Assembly: GCF_001700895.1 (NCBI RefSeq)
Contig: NZ_CP013259.1
Span: forward strand, 1-64,000
Origin: Buchnera aphidicola (Diuraphis noxia)
Lineage (GTDB): Bacteria; Pseudomonadota; Gammaproteobacteria; Enterobacterales; Enterobacteriaceae
Direction of reading: 5' to 3'
DNA: 64,000 nt
In this document: positions 1-15,013 of the stretch, piece after piece
Layout of the letters: the number at the start of each line of letters is the position of its first letter
Numbering within the stretch: position 1 is the stretch's first letter
Program-made: the position numbers and the translations under genes
Notes under the pieces: model-generated
What the model was told of the DNA's origin: nothing
Seen by the model: only the letters and a program-made list of their open reading frames with translations
The model's database searches: none

Positions 1-9
1 TTATCCACA
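1..9. promoter_or_regulatory. DnaA box, probable edge of the replication origin
   Basis: The window opens with TTATCCACA, a perfect match to the high-affinity E. coli DnaA box. It lies 184 bases before mnmG, the gene that borders oriC in E. coli, and the sequence between is almost pure A/T and could unwind easily. I see no second box in bases 10-192, so any further boxes would lie to the left of the window. Calling this the origin is inference from the box, the neighbour gene and the AT-rich stretch. Confidence 0.6.
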
Positions 10-192
10 GGTTTAGTATTCACTAATAATAATAACAAATAATAATTATATTTTTTTTATTTTTAACTAAAATATAATAGACAGTATTTAGATTATATTT
101 ATTATATTTTTTTTTTATTATCAAAATATGTTATCTTAATATATTATATTAATGATTTTAAAATTATTAAATGTTTTAAAAGGTCTTTTTGC

Positions 193-2079
193 ATGTTTAA
201 TTTAAAAAATTTTGATGTGATTGTAATTGGCGCAGGACATGCTGGTACTGAAGCAGCTATGGCATCAGCAAGAATAGGTTGTAAAACTTTGTTATTAACT
301 CAAAAAATTACAGATTTAGGTGTGTTATCGTGTAATCCTGCAATTGGTGGAATAGGTAAAAGTCATTTAGTTAAGGAAATTGATGCACTAGGCGGGATAA
401 TGGCTGAAGCAATTGATCATTCTGGCATTCAATTTAGAATTTTAAATTCATCTAAAGGTCCTGCTGTGAGATCTACTAGAGCTCAAGCTGATAGACTTCT
501 TTATCATAAAAATATAAAAAGATTGTTACAAAAACAATCTAATTTATTAATTCTAGAAGAAGAAGTAAAAGATTTAATTTTTAACAACTATACTGTTAAA
601 GGTGTATTAACACAAAATGAAAATAATTTTTTTTCAAAATCAGTTGTATTAGCAACAGGAACTTTTTTAGGTGCTAGAATACATATAGGTTTAAATAGTT
701 ATTCTTTTGGTAGAATAGGAGACAAATCTTCTATAGATTTATCTAATCGTTTAAGAGATTTATCTTTACGAGTCAATAGGTTAAAAACTGGAACACCACC
801 TAGAATTGATATTAATACTATTGATTTGAACGATTTATTTGTACAAAATAGTGATAATCCTATTCCAGTTTTTTCATTTATAGGTGATGTTGCAAATCAT
901 CCTAAACAAATACCTTGTTATCTTACTCATACCAATGAAAAAACACACGAAATCATACGTAATAATTTAGATAAAAGTCCTATATATCAAGGAGTTTTAA
1001 AAGGTTTAGGTCCTCGATATTGTCCTTCAATTGAGGATAAAGTTGTTCGTTTTCCCGATAAGAAATCACATCAAATTTTTTTAGAGCCTGAAGGATTATC
1101 TAGTTTAAAAATATATCCTAATGGAATTTCAACTAGTCTACCTTTAGATATTCAAAAAAAATTGTTGACTTCTATAAAAGGTTTAGAAAAATCTAAAATT
1201 ATTACTCCTGGATATGCTGTTGAATATGATTTTTTTGATCCAAAAGATTTGAATTTGACTTTGGAAAGTAAGTTGATTAAAGGACTATTTTTTGCTGGTC
1301 AAATTAATGGTACAACTGGTTATGAAGAAGCAGCTTCACAAGGATTATTAGCAGGTTTAAATGCTGGATTAAATGCAATGGAAAGACAACATTGGTTTCC
1401 TAGACGTGATCAGGCTTACTTAGGTGTTTTAATAGATGATCTTACTACAAAGGGGACAGAAGAACCGTATCGAATGTTTACCTCACGAGCTGAGTATAGG
1501 TTGCTTTTGAGAGAAGACAATGCTGATTTACGACTAACAGAAATTGGTCGAAAGTTAGGTTTAGTAAATGATTTAAGATGGAGTCATTACAATGAAAAGT
1601 TGTCAAATATAAAAAGTGAAATTAATCGTTTACAAACTCTGAAAATATCTCCTATATCACCTGATTCTAATTTTTTAAGTAAATATTATCGTATTAATTT
1701 AAATCACGAAATTAGTATGATTGAATTATTAAAACGACCGGAAATTAAATATAAGGATTTACAACTTTTAGAAAAATTTAACAAAGGAATTTTTGATTTT
1801 CAAGTTATTGAACAAATAGAAAATCAAATTAAATATGAAGGTTATATTAAACGACAATTGGAAGAAATTAATAGACAAATAAAAAATGAGCATACCTTTT
1901 TGTCAGCTGATTGTGATTATAATACTATAAAAGGATTGTCTTCTGAAGTAGTAAAAAAATTGAATTATCATAAACCTATTTCTATTGGTCAAGCTTCAAG
2001 AATTTCTGGTATTACACCAGCTGCTATATCAATATTATTGATTTATTTAAAAAAAGAATCCTATAAAAATGCTTTATAG
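193..2079 (+). CDS. mnmG: tRNA uridine-5-carboxymethylaminomethyl modification enzyme MnmG (GidA)
   Basis: MnmG is the FAD-dependent partner of MnmE; together they install the (carboxymethyl)aminomethyl group at wobble U34 of tRNAs reading split codon boxes. The 628-residue product matches the usual ~629. Visible features are the dinucleotide-binding GAGHAG at residues 13-18, the [11 protein letters not shown] loop near 46-56, the [10 protein letters not shown] segment carrying a conserved catalytic Cys in the middle, and the C-terminal [15 protein letters not shown] helical domain. Its partner mnmE is also in this window at 16691. In E. coli rsmG and atpI follow; here atpB comes next after 168 bases, so both are gone. 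The ATG start agrees with the family N-terminus. Confidence 0.97.
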   Translation: MFNLKNFDVIVIGAGHAGTEAAMASARIGCKTLLLTQKITDLGVLSCNPAIGGIGKSHLVKEIDALGGIMAEAIDHSGIQFRILNSSKGPAVRSTRAQADRLLYHKNIKRLLQKQSNLLILEEEVKDLIFNNYTVKGVLTQNENNFFSKSVVLATGTFLGARIHIGLNSYSFGRIGDKSSIDLSNRLRDLSLRVNRLKTGTPPRIDINTIDLNDLFVQNSDNPIPVFSFIGDVANHPKQIPCYLTHTNEKTHEIIRNNLDKSPIYQGVLKGLGPRYCPSIEDKVVRFPDKKSHQIFLEPEGLSSLKIYPNGISTSLPLDIQKKLLTSIKGLEKSKIITPGYAVEYDFFDPKDLNLTLESKLIKGLFFAGQINGTTGYEEAASQGLLAGLNAGLNAMERQHWFPRRDQAYLGVLIDDLTTKGTEEPYRMFTSRAEYRLLLREDNADLRLTEIGRKLGLVNDLRWSHYNEKLSNIKSEINRLQTLKISPISPDSNFLSKYYRINLNHEISMIELLKRPEIKYKDLQLLEKFNKGIFDFQVIEQIENQIKYEGYIKRQLEEINRQIKNEHTFLSADCDYNTIKGLSSEVVKKLNYHKPISIGQASRISGITPAAISILLIYLKKESYKNAL

Positions 2080-2238
2080 TGTCATACTGATTGTTGACTT
2101 TATTTTTTTGATAAATTTTTTAATTTATAATAATTAAAATTTGATTTTACTCAATTTAAAATACATAATAATTTCTTTAGTTAAAAAAAATAATCTTAAA
2201 TAGTTTTCTTACAATTTTTTGAAATTTTAAAAAAATGA

Positions 2239-3069
<831 letters not shown>

Positions 3070-3094
3070 TGTTTGTATATTATTATTTTATTAA

Positions 3095-3349
<255 letters not shown>

Positions 3350-3414
3350 TGTGTTTTTTATTTCTTTTACAGAATACACTTGTTGTTAGCTTGCCAAATA
3401 AAATTACAAAACAA

Positions 3415-3445
3415 AATCTTTACGTTTCCAGTTAACGTAAAGATT
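3415..3445 (+). other. 12-bp stem-loop between atpE and atpF
   Basis: The arms AATCTTTACGTT (3415-3426) and AACGTAAAGATT (3434-3445) are perfectly complementary around the 7-base loop TCCAGTT. It lies inside the operon in the 145-base atpE-atpF spacer. No T-run follows, so it does not look like an intrinsic terminator. It may protect the 3' end of an atpE-containing transcript or mark a processing site, helping to make c subunit in excess. The role is inferred. Confidence 0.7.
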
Positions 3446-3494
3446 GTAGTTAATCTAAAAATTAATTTTCATTTTAATATATAAGGTACATTGT

Positions 3495-3980
3495 GTGAAT
3501 CTTAATGCGACAATTTTAGGACAAGCAATTTCTTTTTTTTTATTTGTTTGGTTTTGTATGAGATACGTTTGGCCTCCTATTATGTTAGCCATTGAAACCA
3601 GACAAAAAGAGATAAAAGAATCATTAGTGCGTACGAAAAAAGCTCGCGAAAAATTATCTATCATTGAAAATGATATACAAAAAAAAATTGAAACTGCAAA
3701 AATTAAAGCTTCAGTTATTTTAAATGAAGCTAATAAACAAAAATTATTGATTTTAGAAGAAGCCAAAAATCAAGCTTTAGAAGAAAGTAAAAAAATTTTT
3801 TTAAAAGCTGAATCAGATATTGAAATAAAAATTATCAATGCACGTAAAAATTTACATAAAGAAATTACACAACTCTCTATTACTATGGCAGAAAAAATTA
3901 TTAAAAAACACATTCATAAAGATAATAAAAAAAATTTTTTGAATGATTTGATTCTTTCTTTATCTCAGGTAAATACGTAA
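3495..3980 (+). CDS. atpF: F1Fo ATP synthase subunit b
   Basis: Subunit b is the peripheral stalk dimer that holds F1 still against the rotor. The 161-residue product has one N-terminal membrane helix (about residues 6-25) and then a long charged, lysine- and glutamate-rich coiled coil that reaches to the delta subunit. The GTG at 3495 is chosen because it gives the family N-terminus MNLNATILGQAI; E. coli atpF also starts with GTG. Its TAA overlaps the atpH ATG by one base, which suggests translational coupling. Confidence 0.96.
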   Translation: MNLNATILGQAISFFLFVWFCMRYVWPPIMLAIETRQKEIKESLVRTKKAREKLSIIENDIQKKIETAKIKASVILNEANKQKLLILEEAKNQALEESKKIFLKAESDIEIKIINARKNLHKEITQLSITMAEKIIKKHIHKDNKKNFLNDLILSLSQVNT

Positions 3981-4510
3981 TGTCAGTAGCAGATACTATC
4001 GCTCGACCTTATGCTAGAGCAATTTTTGAAATTGCAGTGTATAAAAATTCAATGCAAAAATGGAAAGAATTTTTAATATTTATTAACGACATTACTGCTG
4101 ATTCTAAAATTAGAATATTATTATCTAAATCATTTTCTCCAAAATATTTATCATCAGTATTTATTGAAATTTGCGGTAATTTAGATGAAGAAAAAAAAAA
4201 TTTAATAAAATTATTATGTGAAAATCAACGTTTTAATGTTATCACAAATATATTAAACAAATTCTTAAAGTTAGAAGCAGATTATAAAAATATTTTAATT
4301 GTTGAATTAATAAGTTCTTGTTCTTTAGAACAAAAACAAATATTTCAAATACAAACCGTATTAGAAAAAAGATTTTTAAAAAAAATTCAATTTTTATGTA
4401 AAGTCAATCATGATTTACTTGATGGAATTGTTCTAAAAATAAATAATACAGTTGTTGATTTATCCATTCGTAATTATATTCAACAATTATCTAACGTTTT
4501 AGATTTTTAA
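3980..4510 (+). CDS. atpH: F1Fo ATP synthase subunit delta
   Basis: Delta sits on top of F1 and ties the alpha3beta3 head to the b-subunit stalk. The 176-residue protein, near the usual 177, starts with the typical ATIARPYA-like segment (ADTIARPYARAIFE) and ends with the short C-terminal domain that binds b. It overlaps atpF by one base. A run of ten A (4191-4200) lies inside the frame, encoding EEKKN; such tracts are prone to polymerase slippage. Sequence conservation is lower than in the catalytic subunits, as is usual for delta. Confidence 0.95.
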   Translation: MSVADTIARPYARAIFEIAVYKNSMQKWKEFLIFINDITADSKIRILLSKSFSPKYLSSVFIEICGNLDEEKKNLIKLLCENQRFNVITNILNKFLKLEADYKNILIVELISSCSLEQKQIFQIQTVLEKRFLKKIQFLCKVNHDLLDGIVLKINNTVVDLSIRNYIQQLSNVLDF

Positions 4511-4522
4511 GAGAATTAATAC

Positions 4523-6061
4523 ATGCAATTAAATTCTACAGAAATTAGTAAATTAATTAAAGAAAGAATAGCTCAATTTGAAATATTTAATGAATCTTAT
4601 AATGAGGGTACGATTATTTCTGTTAGTGATGGTATCATTAAGATTAATGGTCTTTCTGACGTTATGTTAGGTGAAATGATTGCTTTGCCTAATAATGAAT
4701 ATGCTATTGCATTGAATATAGAAAGAGACACGGTAGGTGCAGTTGTTATGGGACCTTACGTTCATATTTCTGAGGGTACCAAAGTACAATGTACTGGTAA
4801 AATTTTAGAAGTACCAGTAGGTCATAATCTATTAGGTAGAGTAGTTAATGCATTAGGATTGCCAATTGATGGTAAAAAAGCTATAAAGAATGATGGTTTT
4901 TTTCCAGTAGAAACAGATGCTCCTGGTGTAATTGAACGTCAGTCAATTGATCAACCAATCCAAACTGGTTACAAAGTAGTTGATTCAATGGTTCCTATAG
5001 GTAAAGGACAACGTGAATTAATTATTGGCGATAGACAAACAGGAAAAACTGCACTTGCGATAGACACTATTATTAATCAAAAAAAATCAGGTGTAAAATG
5101 TATCTATGTAGCAATTGGACAAAAACTTTCTACAGTTATTAATGTAGTAAAAAATTTAGAAGAAAACAATGCTTTATTGAATACTATTATTGTAGTAGCG
5201 TCAGCTTCAGAAGCTGCTTCTTTGCAATATTTAGCCCCTTATTCTGGTTGCGCAATGGCAGAATATTTTCGTAATCATGGGAATGATGCATTAATCGTTT
5301 ACGATGATCTTTCAAAACATGCAGTAGCTTATCGTCAAATTTCTTTATTGTTACGTAGGCCACCAGGTCGAGAAGCGTTTCCAGGAGATATATTTTATCT
5401 TCATTCGCGTCTTCTAGAAAGAGCATCTCGTGTTTCTGCATCATATATACAAAAAATAACTCATGATAAAATCATTGGAAAAACTGGCTCAATTACGGCT
5501 TTACCTATTATTGAAACCCAATCAGGTGATGTTTCTGCCTTTGTCCCTACTAACGTTATTTCTATTACAGATGGACAAATATTTTTAGAATCGAATTTAT
5601 TTAATTCTGGTATTCGTCCTGCTGTTAATCCTGGTATATCTGTGTCTCGTGTAGGTAGTGCAGCGCAAAGTGAAATTATTAAAAAATTTTCTTCTGGTAT
5701 TCGGACTGCGCTAGCACAATATCAAGAACTTGCAGCGTTTGCACAATTTTCATCTGATTTAGATGACATAACTCGGAAACAATTAAATTATGGTCAAAAA
5801 ATTACAGAATTATTAAAACAAAAACAATATTCACCAATGTCTGTATCTGAACAAAGTCTTATACTCTTTGTTGCAGCAAATAATTTTTTTGATGATATTT
5901 CTGTAGATCAGATTATGCAATTCGAAAAAGAAATATTAATTTACGCTTATAATTATTATCCTGATTTAATGAATGAAATTAATAAAGAAGGTAGTTTTAC
6001 TATACTTATAGAAAAAGAATTAACAAAATTAATTACTAATTTTAAAAAAACTCAGTTTTAA
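4523..6061 (+). CDS. atpA: F1Fo ATP synthase subunit alpha
   Basis: Alpha is the non-catalytic nucleotide-binding subunit of the F1 hexamer. At 512 residues it is one shorter than in E. coli. The P-loop GDRQTGKTA is near residues 169-177, followed by the IYVAIGQK strand. The conserved segment with [10 protein letters not shown] (around 370) includes the arginine finger that reaches the catalytic site on beta. The ATG at 4523 starts 12 bases after atpH, preceded by GAGA. No truncation or frame problem is visible. Confidence 0.98.
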   Translation: MQLNSTEISKLIKERIAQFEIFNESYNEGTIISVSDGIIKINGLSDVMLGEMIALPNNEYAIALNIERDTVGAVVMGPYVHISEGTKVQCTGKILEVPVGHNLLGRVVNALGLPIDGKKAIKNDGFFPVETDAPGVIERQSIDQPIQTGYKVVDSMVPIGKGQRELIIGDRQTGKTALAIDTIINQKKSGVKCIYVAIGQKLSTVINVVKNLEENNALLNTIIVVASASEAASLQYLAPYSGCAMAEYFRNHGNDALIVYDDLSKHAVAYRQISLLLRRPPGREAFPGDIFYLHSRLLERASRVSASYIQKITHDKIIGKTGSITALPIIETQSGDVSAFVPTNVISITDGQIFLESNLFNSGIRPAVNPGISVSRVGSAAQSEIIKKFSSGIRTALAQYQELAAFAQFSSDLDDITRKQLNYGQKITELLKQKQYSPMSVSEQSLILFVAANNFFDDISVDQIMQFEKEILIYAYNYYPDLMNEINKEGSFTILIEKELTKLITNFKKTQF

Positions 6062-6095
6062 TTAAAAATCATGAATTAGTTTAAAAGAGAAAATA

Positions 6096-6968
6096 GTGGC
6101 AAGTATAAAAGAAATAAAAACTCAAATCACTAGTGTAGTTAATACAAAAAAAATAACTAAAGCAATGGAAATGGTAGCAATATCAAAAATGCGAAAAACT
6201 GAAGAAAGAATGTCTTCAGGACGACCATATTCCGAAATTATCAGAAAAGTTATTAATCATGTAGCACAGGGACATTTAGAATATAAACATAGTTATTTAG
6301 AAACTAGAAAAATAAAACGTATTGGACTGATTATAGTTTCCTCTGATAGAGGATTATGTGGTAGTTTAAACAGTAATTTATTTAGAAAAGTATTATTCAA
6401 AATTCAAAATTTTACTCAAAAAAACATTCCATGTGATTTAATTTTATTTGGATTAAAAAGTTTACCTGTTTTTAAATTATGTGAGAATAATATTCTTTCA
6501 AAAATAACTCATTTAGGAGAACATCCTAATATTTTAAAAGTAATTAATGGAATAGATGTTTTATTAAAAAAATATCAAATTAAACGTATTGATAAAATTT
6601 TTATTGCTTATAATGAATTTCATAACAAGATGTCACAATATCCGAAAATCATTCAACTTCTTCCTCTATCTCGTATAAAGTCTGAAACTATCAGTACTAA
6701 ACGATGGGATTATTTATATGAATCAGAATCTAAATTGATTATAGACAGTTTATTTAAAAGATATATTGAATCTCAAGTATATCAAAGTATATTAGAAAAT
6801 ATTGCAAGCGAACACGCTGCTCGCATGATGGCTATGAAAACAGCAACCGAAAACAGTACTGAACGTATTAAAGAATTAAAATTGTTGTATAATAAAGTTC
6901 GTCAAGCTAACATTACTCAAGAATTAACTGAAATTATTGCCGGTGCATCAGCCGTTTCAACTGGTTAG
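6096..6968 (+). CDS. atpG: F1Fo ATP synthase subunit gamma
   Basis: Gamma is the central shaft that couples c-ring rotation to catalysis. The 290-residue product (E. coli 287) has the two long terminal helices expected: the N-terminal INTxKITKAMEMV-type helix (VVNTKKITKAMEMVA, about 15-29) and the C-terminal NKVRQANITQELTEIIAGA. The middle domain contains the SSDRGLCGSLN signature near residues 83-93. The start codon is GTG at 6096, chosen from the family N-terminus, with AAAGAGA upstream. Confidence 0.97.
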   Translation: MASIKEIKTQITSVVNTKKITKAMEMVAISKMRKTEERMSSGRPYSEIIRKVINHVAQGHLEYKHSYLETRKIKRIGLIIVSSDRGLCGSLNSNLFRKVLFKIQNFTQKNIPCDLILFGLKSLPVFKLCENNILSKITHLGEHPNILKVINGIDVLLKKYQIKRIDKIFIAYNEFHNKMSQYPKIIQLLPLSRIKSETISTKRWDYLYESESKLIIDSLFKRYIESQVYQSILENIASEHAARMMAMKTATENSTERIKELKLLYNKVRQANITQELTEIIAGASAVSTG

Positions 6969-8381
<1,413 letters not shown>

Positions 8382-8398
8382 TATATTGGGATATATTT

Positions 8399-8812
8399 AT
8401 GAGTTTTTATTTAGATGTAGTCAGTATTGAAAAACGAATATTTTCTGGAGAAGTAAGAAAACTACGAGTATCTGGCAGTGAAGGAGAACTAGGTATTTAT
8501 CCAGGACATGCACAATTATTGAGTATCATTAAACCTGGTATGTTGTATATTTTTCATAAAGATCAAAAAGAAGAATGTATATATATATCAGGAGGTATAT
8601 TAGAAGTTCAACCTTACACTGTATCTGTTTTAGCAGATATCGCAATTCGAGCAGTAGATTTAAATCGTACACATATATTAAAAGCGAAAGAAAAAGCTGA
8701 AAAAGATATGCGAAATGAAAACGTACAAATGAAAAAAAATGATATTTTATTAAAAATTGCTAAAGAAATTGCAAAATTACGTGTACTTGAAACAATGGAT
8801 AAATTTAAATGA
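8399..8812 (+). CDS. atpC: F1Fo ATP synthase subunit epsilon
   Basis: Epsilon joins the c-ring to gamma and can inhibit ATP hydrolysis through its C-terminal helices. The 137-residue product has the N-terminal beta-sandwich with [19 protein letters not shown] (about 28-46) and a lysine-rich C-terminal helical pair, so the regulatory part is retained. It ends the atp operon, and a GC-rich hairpin follows at 8828-8849 before the convergent gyrB. Confidence 0.96.
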   Translation: MSFYLDVVSIEKRIFSGEVRKLRVSGSEGELGIYPGHAQLLSIIKPGMLYIFHKDQKEECIYISGGILEVQPYTVSVLADIAIRAVDLNRTHILKAKEKAEKDMRNENVQMKKNDILLKIAKEIAKLRVLETMDKFK

Positions 8813-8827
8813 ACAGAGTAATATTAA

Positions 8828-8849
8828 GCGGCTGGTGTCTCCCTGCCGC
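8828..8849. terminator. GC-rich hairpin between convergent atpC and gyrB
   Basis: GCGGC (8828-8832) pairs with GCCGC (8845-8849). Inside, a T-T mismatch is followed by a GG/CC pair closing a six-base TGTCTC loop. Seventeen of the 22 bases are G or C, extreme for this genome. It sits between the ends of the atp operon and gyrB, so termination in either direction is the simplest role. However, no T-run follows on either strand, so another RNA role is possible. Confidence 0.55.
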
Positions 8850-8887
8850 ATATATAATAAAGGTTTATTATTTGATGAATATTTTTT

Positions 8888-12485
<3,598 letters not shown>

Positions 12486-12489
12486 ATAA

Positions 12490-13854
12490 TTACACTGATA
12501 AGGTTCTGATTAAATTTAAAAAATCTTCTTTAATATCAAGACTTTCTTCGCGCAATTGTTCAATTTTGCGACATGCATGTAGAACTGTTGTGTGATCTCT
12601 TCCACTAAAAGCATCTCCAATTTCTGGTAGACTATGATTGGTGAGTTTTTTGGCCATAGCCATAGCCATTTGTCTTGGACGAGCTACTGATCGTGAGCGT
12701 TTTTTAGATAATAAATCTGTCACTTTAATTTTATAATATTCTGCCACTGTTTTTTGAATATTATCAATCGTAATGATTTTTTCTTGCAAGGCAAGTATAT
12801 CTCTAAGTGCTTCTCTAACAAAATCGACAGTAATAGTACGTCGAGTAAAATGTGCGTTAACAATAACTCTATTAAGAGCACCTTCTAGTTCACGAACATT
12901 AGAATGTAAACGTTTCGCAATAAAACAAGCTACTTCATTAGATAATATAATATTATTTTCATCAGCTTTCTTGATTAGAATGGCTATTCTAGTTTCTAGT
13001 TCTGGTGGATCTATAGAAACAGTAAGGCCCCAACCAAATCTTGATTTAAGACGATCTTCTACTCCATTAATTTCTTTAGGATATCGATCAGAAGTTAAAA
13101 TAATTTGTTGATTTCCTTCTAATAAAGCATTAAATGTATGAAAAAATTCTTCTTGCGAACGTTCTTTATGAGCAAAAAATTGAATATCATCTATTAATAA
13201 TGCGTCAACAGAACGATAATATAACTTAAATTTTTCAATAGTATTATTTTGTAACGCTTTAACCATATCCTGAACAAAACGTTCAGAATGCATATAAATT
13301 ATTTTAATATTATTTTTATATGTTAAAATTCCATTTCCTATAGCATGTAGTAAATGAGTTTTACCTAATCCAGTACCCCCATATAAAAATAACGGATTAT
13401 AAGTATTGCCAAGGTTTTGTGCTACTTGAAATGCTGCAGATCGTGCGAGTTGATTAGATTTTCCTTCTATAAAGTTTTCAAAATTATGCTTTTTGTTTAA
13501 ATTAGAACGATAAGATATTTTTTTAAAAATTGGAATTTGATTCCACATTTGTGTTTTATTTAAATTATAATTAATTTGTAAAATGTTTTTTTTTATATTT
13601 TTTTCTTTAGGTTTTTTATATATTTCAAATTTTATTAGTGGAGAATTGGAACCGCAAACATCTTGCAGTATGATTTTAAAATGAATTAGATACTTATCTT
13701 TAACCCAATCTAAAACAAATTTATTTGGAGCGTATATTTTTAAGATATTGTTATTTAGTTTTGCCTTCAGCGATCGTATCCACATACTAAATTCTGTAGT
13801 AGGTAACTCATTCTGTAACCGGTCGAGGCACTGTTTCCAAAGACAAAGTGACAC
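12490..13854 (-). CDS. dnaA: chromosomal replication initiator DnaA
   Basis: DnaA binds DnaA boxes and opens the origin. I start it at the GTG at 13854, which gives [14 protein letters not shown], like the E. coli GTG start, and has GGAG six bases upstream. A TTG four codons earlier also extends the frame but lies on that Shine-Dalgarno. The product is 454 residues. It has the N-terminal oligomerisation domain, a shortened linker, the AAA+ Walker [10 protein letters not shown] and Walker B LLIDDIQF, and the DNA-binding signature [15 protein letters not shown] probable target box lies at bases 1-9. Confidence 0.97.
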   Translation of the reverse strand: MSLCLWKQCLDRLQNELPTTEFSMWIRSLKAKLNNNILKIYAPNKFVLDWVKDKYLIHFKIILQDVCGSNSPLIKFEIYKKPKEKNIKKNILQINYNLNKTQMWNQIPIFKKISYRSNLNKKHNFENFIEGKSNQLARSAAFQVAQNLGNTYNPLFLYGGTGLGKTHLLHAIGNGILTYKNNIKIIYMHSERFVQDMVKALQNNTIEKFKLYYRSVDALLIDDIQFFAHKERSQEEFFHTFNALLEGNQQIILTSDRYPKEINGVEDRLKSRFGWGLTVSIDPPELETRIAILIKKADENNIILSNEVACFIAKRLHSNVRELEGALNRVIVNAHFTRRTITVDFVREALRDILALQEKIITIDNIQKTVAEYYKIKVTDLLSKKRSRSVARPRQMAMAMAKKLTNHSLPEIGDAFSGRDHTTVLHACRKIEQLREESLDIKEDFLNLIRTLSV

Positions 13855-14305
13855 GGTAGACTCCAATCGAACAAAATTAATAAAAAATAAAATTTGAAAG
13901 ATTTTTTATTACATTTATTTTGAATATATAATTTTATTCAAAGAATTTATATAAAATTATATTTTTTATATTAAAAGTTATACAATCTAAGATTGGTGAG
14001 TATAACGCAAAGGATGTAATATATTGTTGAGATATTTTTTGTTTATCTAAAGAAGTGATTTTTAGATGTACTATTATTGTTAAGTTGTAAAAACATATTT
14101 ATCATACCAGAATAAAATATTAAAAATATTTTTTTTGGATCAGTTAATTGAGAAACTCTTGTATTTGTCAATTTTTATCATTTACTTCTATAATTAATAA
14201 TGCAAATAAAGTTAATTAAGTATATATTATTTAAAAAAATGATTTTTTATTAAAAATAAATTTCATCAATCATAATTAATAATAAATTCTTAGGTGAATA
14301 TTAAA
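13855..14305. other. 451-base intergenic region between divergent dnaA and rpmH
   Basis: This AT-rich stretch holds no open frame I can support. It must contain the promoter of dnaA-dnaN on the minus strand and that of rpmH-rnpA on the plus strand. The rpmH promoter is visible at 14165-14194. I found no DnaA box here, although E. coli dnaA is autoregulated through one, so that control may have been lost. Confidence 0.6.
14165..14194 (+). promoter_or_regulatory. sigma-70 promoter of rpmH-rnpA
   Basis: TTGTCA (14165-14170) and a perfect TATAAT (14189-14194) are separated by 18 bases, a near-consensus housekeeping promoter. It lies about 110 bases before the rpmH start codon on the same strand. 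Even in an AT-rich genome the TTGTCA makes a chance match less likely. Confidence 0.65.
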
Positions 14306-14449
14306 ATGAAACGCACTTTTCAACCATCAATATTAAAACGTAATCGTTCACATGGATTTAGAATTCGTATGGCAACAAAGAATGGTCGTTATATTTTATC
14401 ACGTAGACGTGCCAAATTAAGAACACGTTTAACTGTGTCCACTAAATAG
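14306..14449 (+). CDS. rpmH: 50S ribosomal protein L34
   Basis: This small gene encodes 47 residues, [18 protein letters not shown] then [19 protein letters not shown] and a short basic tail. That is nearly the whole L34 family consensus (46 residues in E. coli). L34 is a basic peptide of the large ribosomal subunit. As in most bacteria it directly precedes rnpA, here by 10 bases, and a good sigma-70 promoter lies upstream. Confidence 0.97.
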   Translation: MKRTFQPSILKRNRSHGFRIRMATKNGRYILSRRRAKLRTRLTVSTK

Positions 14450-14459
14450 AAGAGTTAAT

Positions 14460-14804
14460 GTGCTAACTTATTGTTTAAAAAAAAAAATAAGATTATTAAA
14501 TTCTATGAATTTTCAATATGTTTTTAGTAAACCTTGTAAAAAAAATATTCAAGGTATAACTATTTTAGGACGTATTAATTTTTTATCATATCCTAGATTA
14601 GGTTTGAATATTTCTCGTAAAAATATTAAATATGCTCATGATAGAAATTTAATTAAGCGACTAATTAGAGAAACTTTTCGTTTATTACAACATCAATTAA
14701 GTTCAATGGATTTTATAGTTATAACAAAAAAAAATATACTGTTATTAAGTAATACACAAAAAATAAATCTTTTAAATACTTTATGGTTAAACTATCATCG
14801 ATAA
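14460..14804 (+). CDS. rnpA: ribonuclease P protein component
   Basis: RnpA is the protein cofactor of RNase P, which matures tRNA 5' ends. The 114-residue basic protein has the family signature RNLIKRLIRETFR around residues 61-73 and the PRLGLNISRKN segment before it. It starts with GTG at 14460, ten bases after rpmH; the ATG overlapping that codon meets a stop immediately. A run of eleven A (14477-14487) lies inside the first codons, a site prone to slippage. Residues after 95 are poorly conserved, as usual. Confidence 0.95.
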   Translation: MLTYCLKKKIRLLNSMNFQYVFSKPCKKNIQGITILGRINFLSYPRLGLNISRKNIKYAHDRNLIKRLIRETFRLLQHQLSSMDFIVITKKNILLLSNTQKINLLNTLWLNYHR

Positions 14805-15013
14805 TTTTTAAAAATTTTTTGAGTTATTCCAATATTAATAAATTTAAATTTTTTTAAACAGCTTAATTGTCTATTTTATTCTAAAAAAGTAGTATTTTAA
14901 TACTATCAAAAATATTATTTAAATAAGTGTATTTTTTTATTGTAATAGTCTTTAAATGCAGATAAATATAATTTTTTACCTTTAAATATTAAAGATAAAA
15001 GTGAATACTAATT

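Noticed and set aside
14805..15013. Possible yidD remnant between rnpA and yidC
   Set aside because: The Cys-rich YidD core (CRFTPTCS-type) is not visible in any plus frame.
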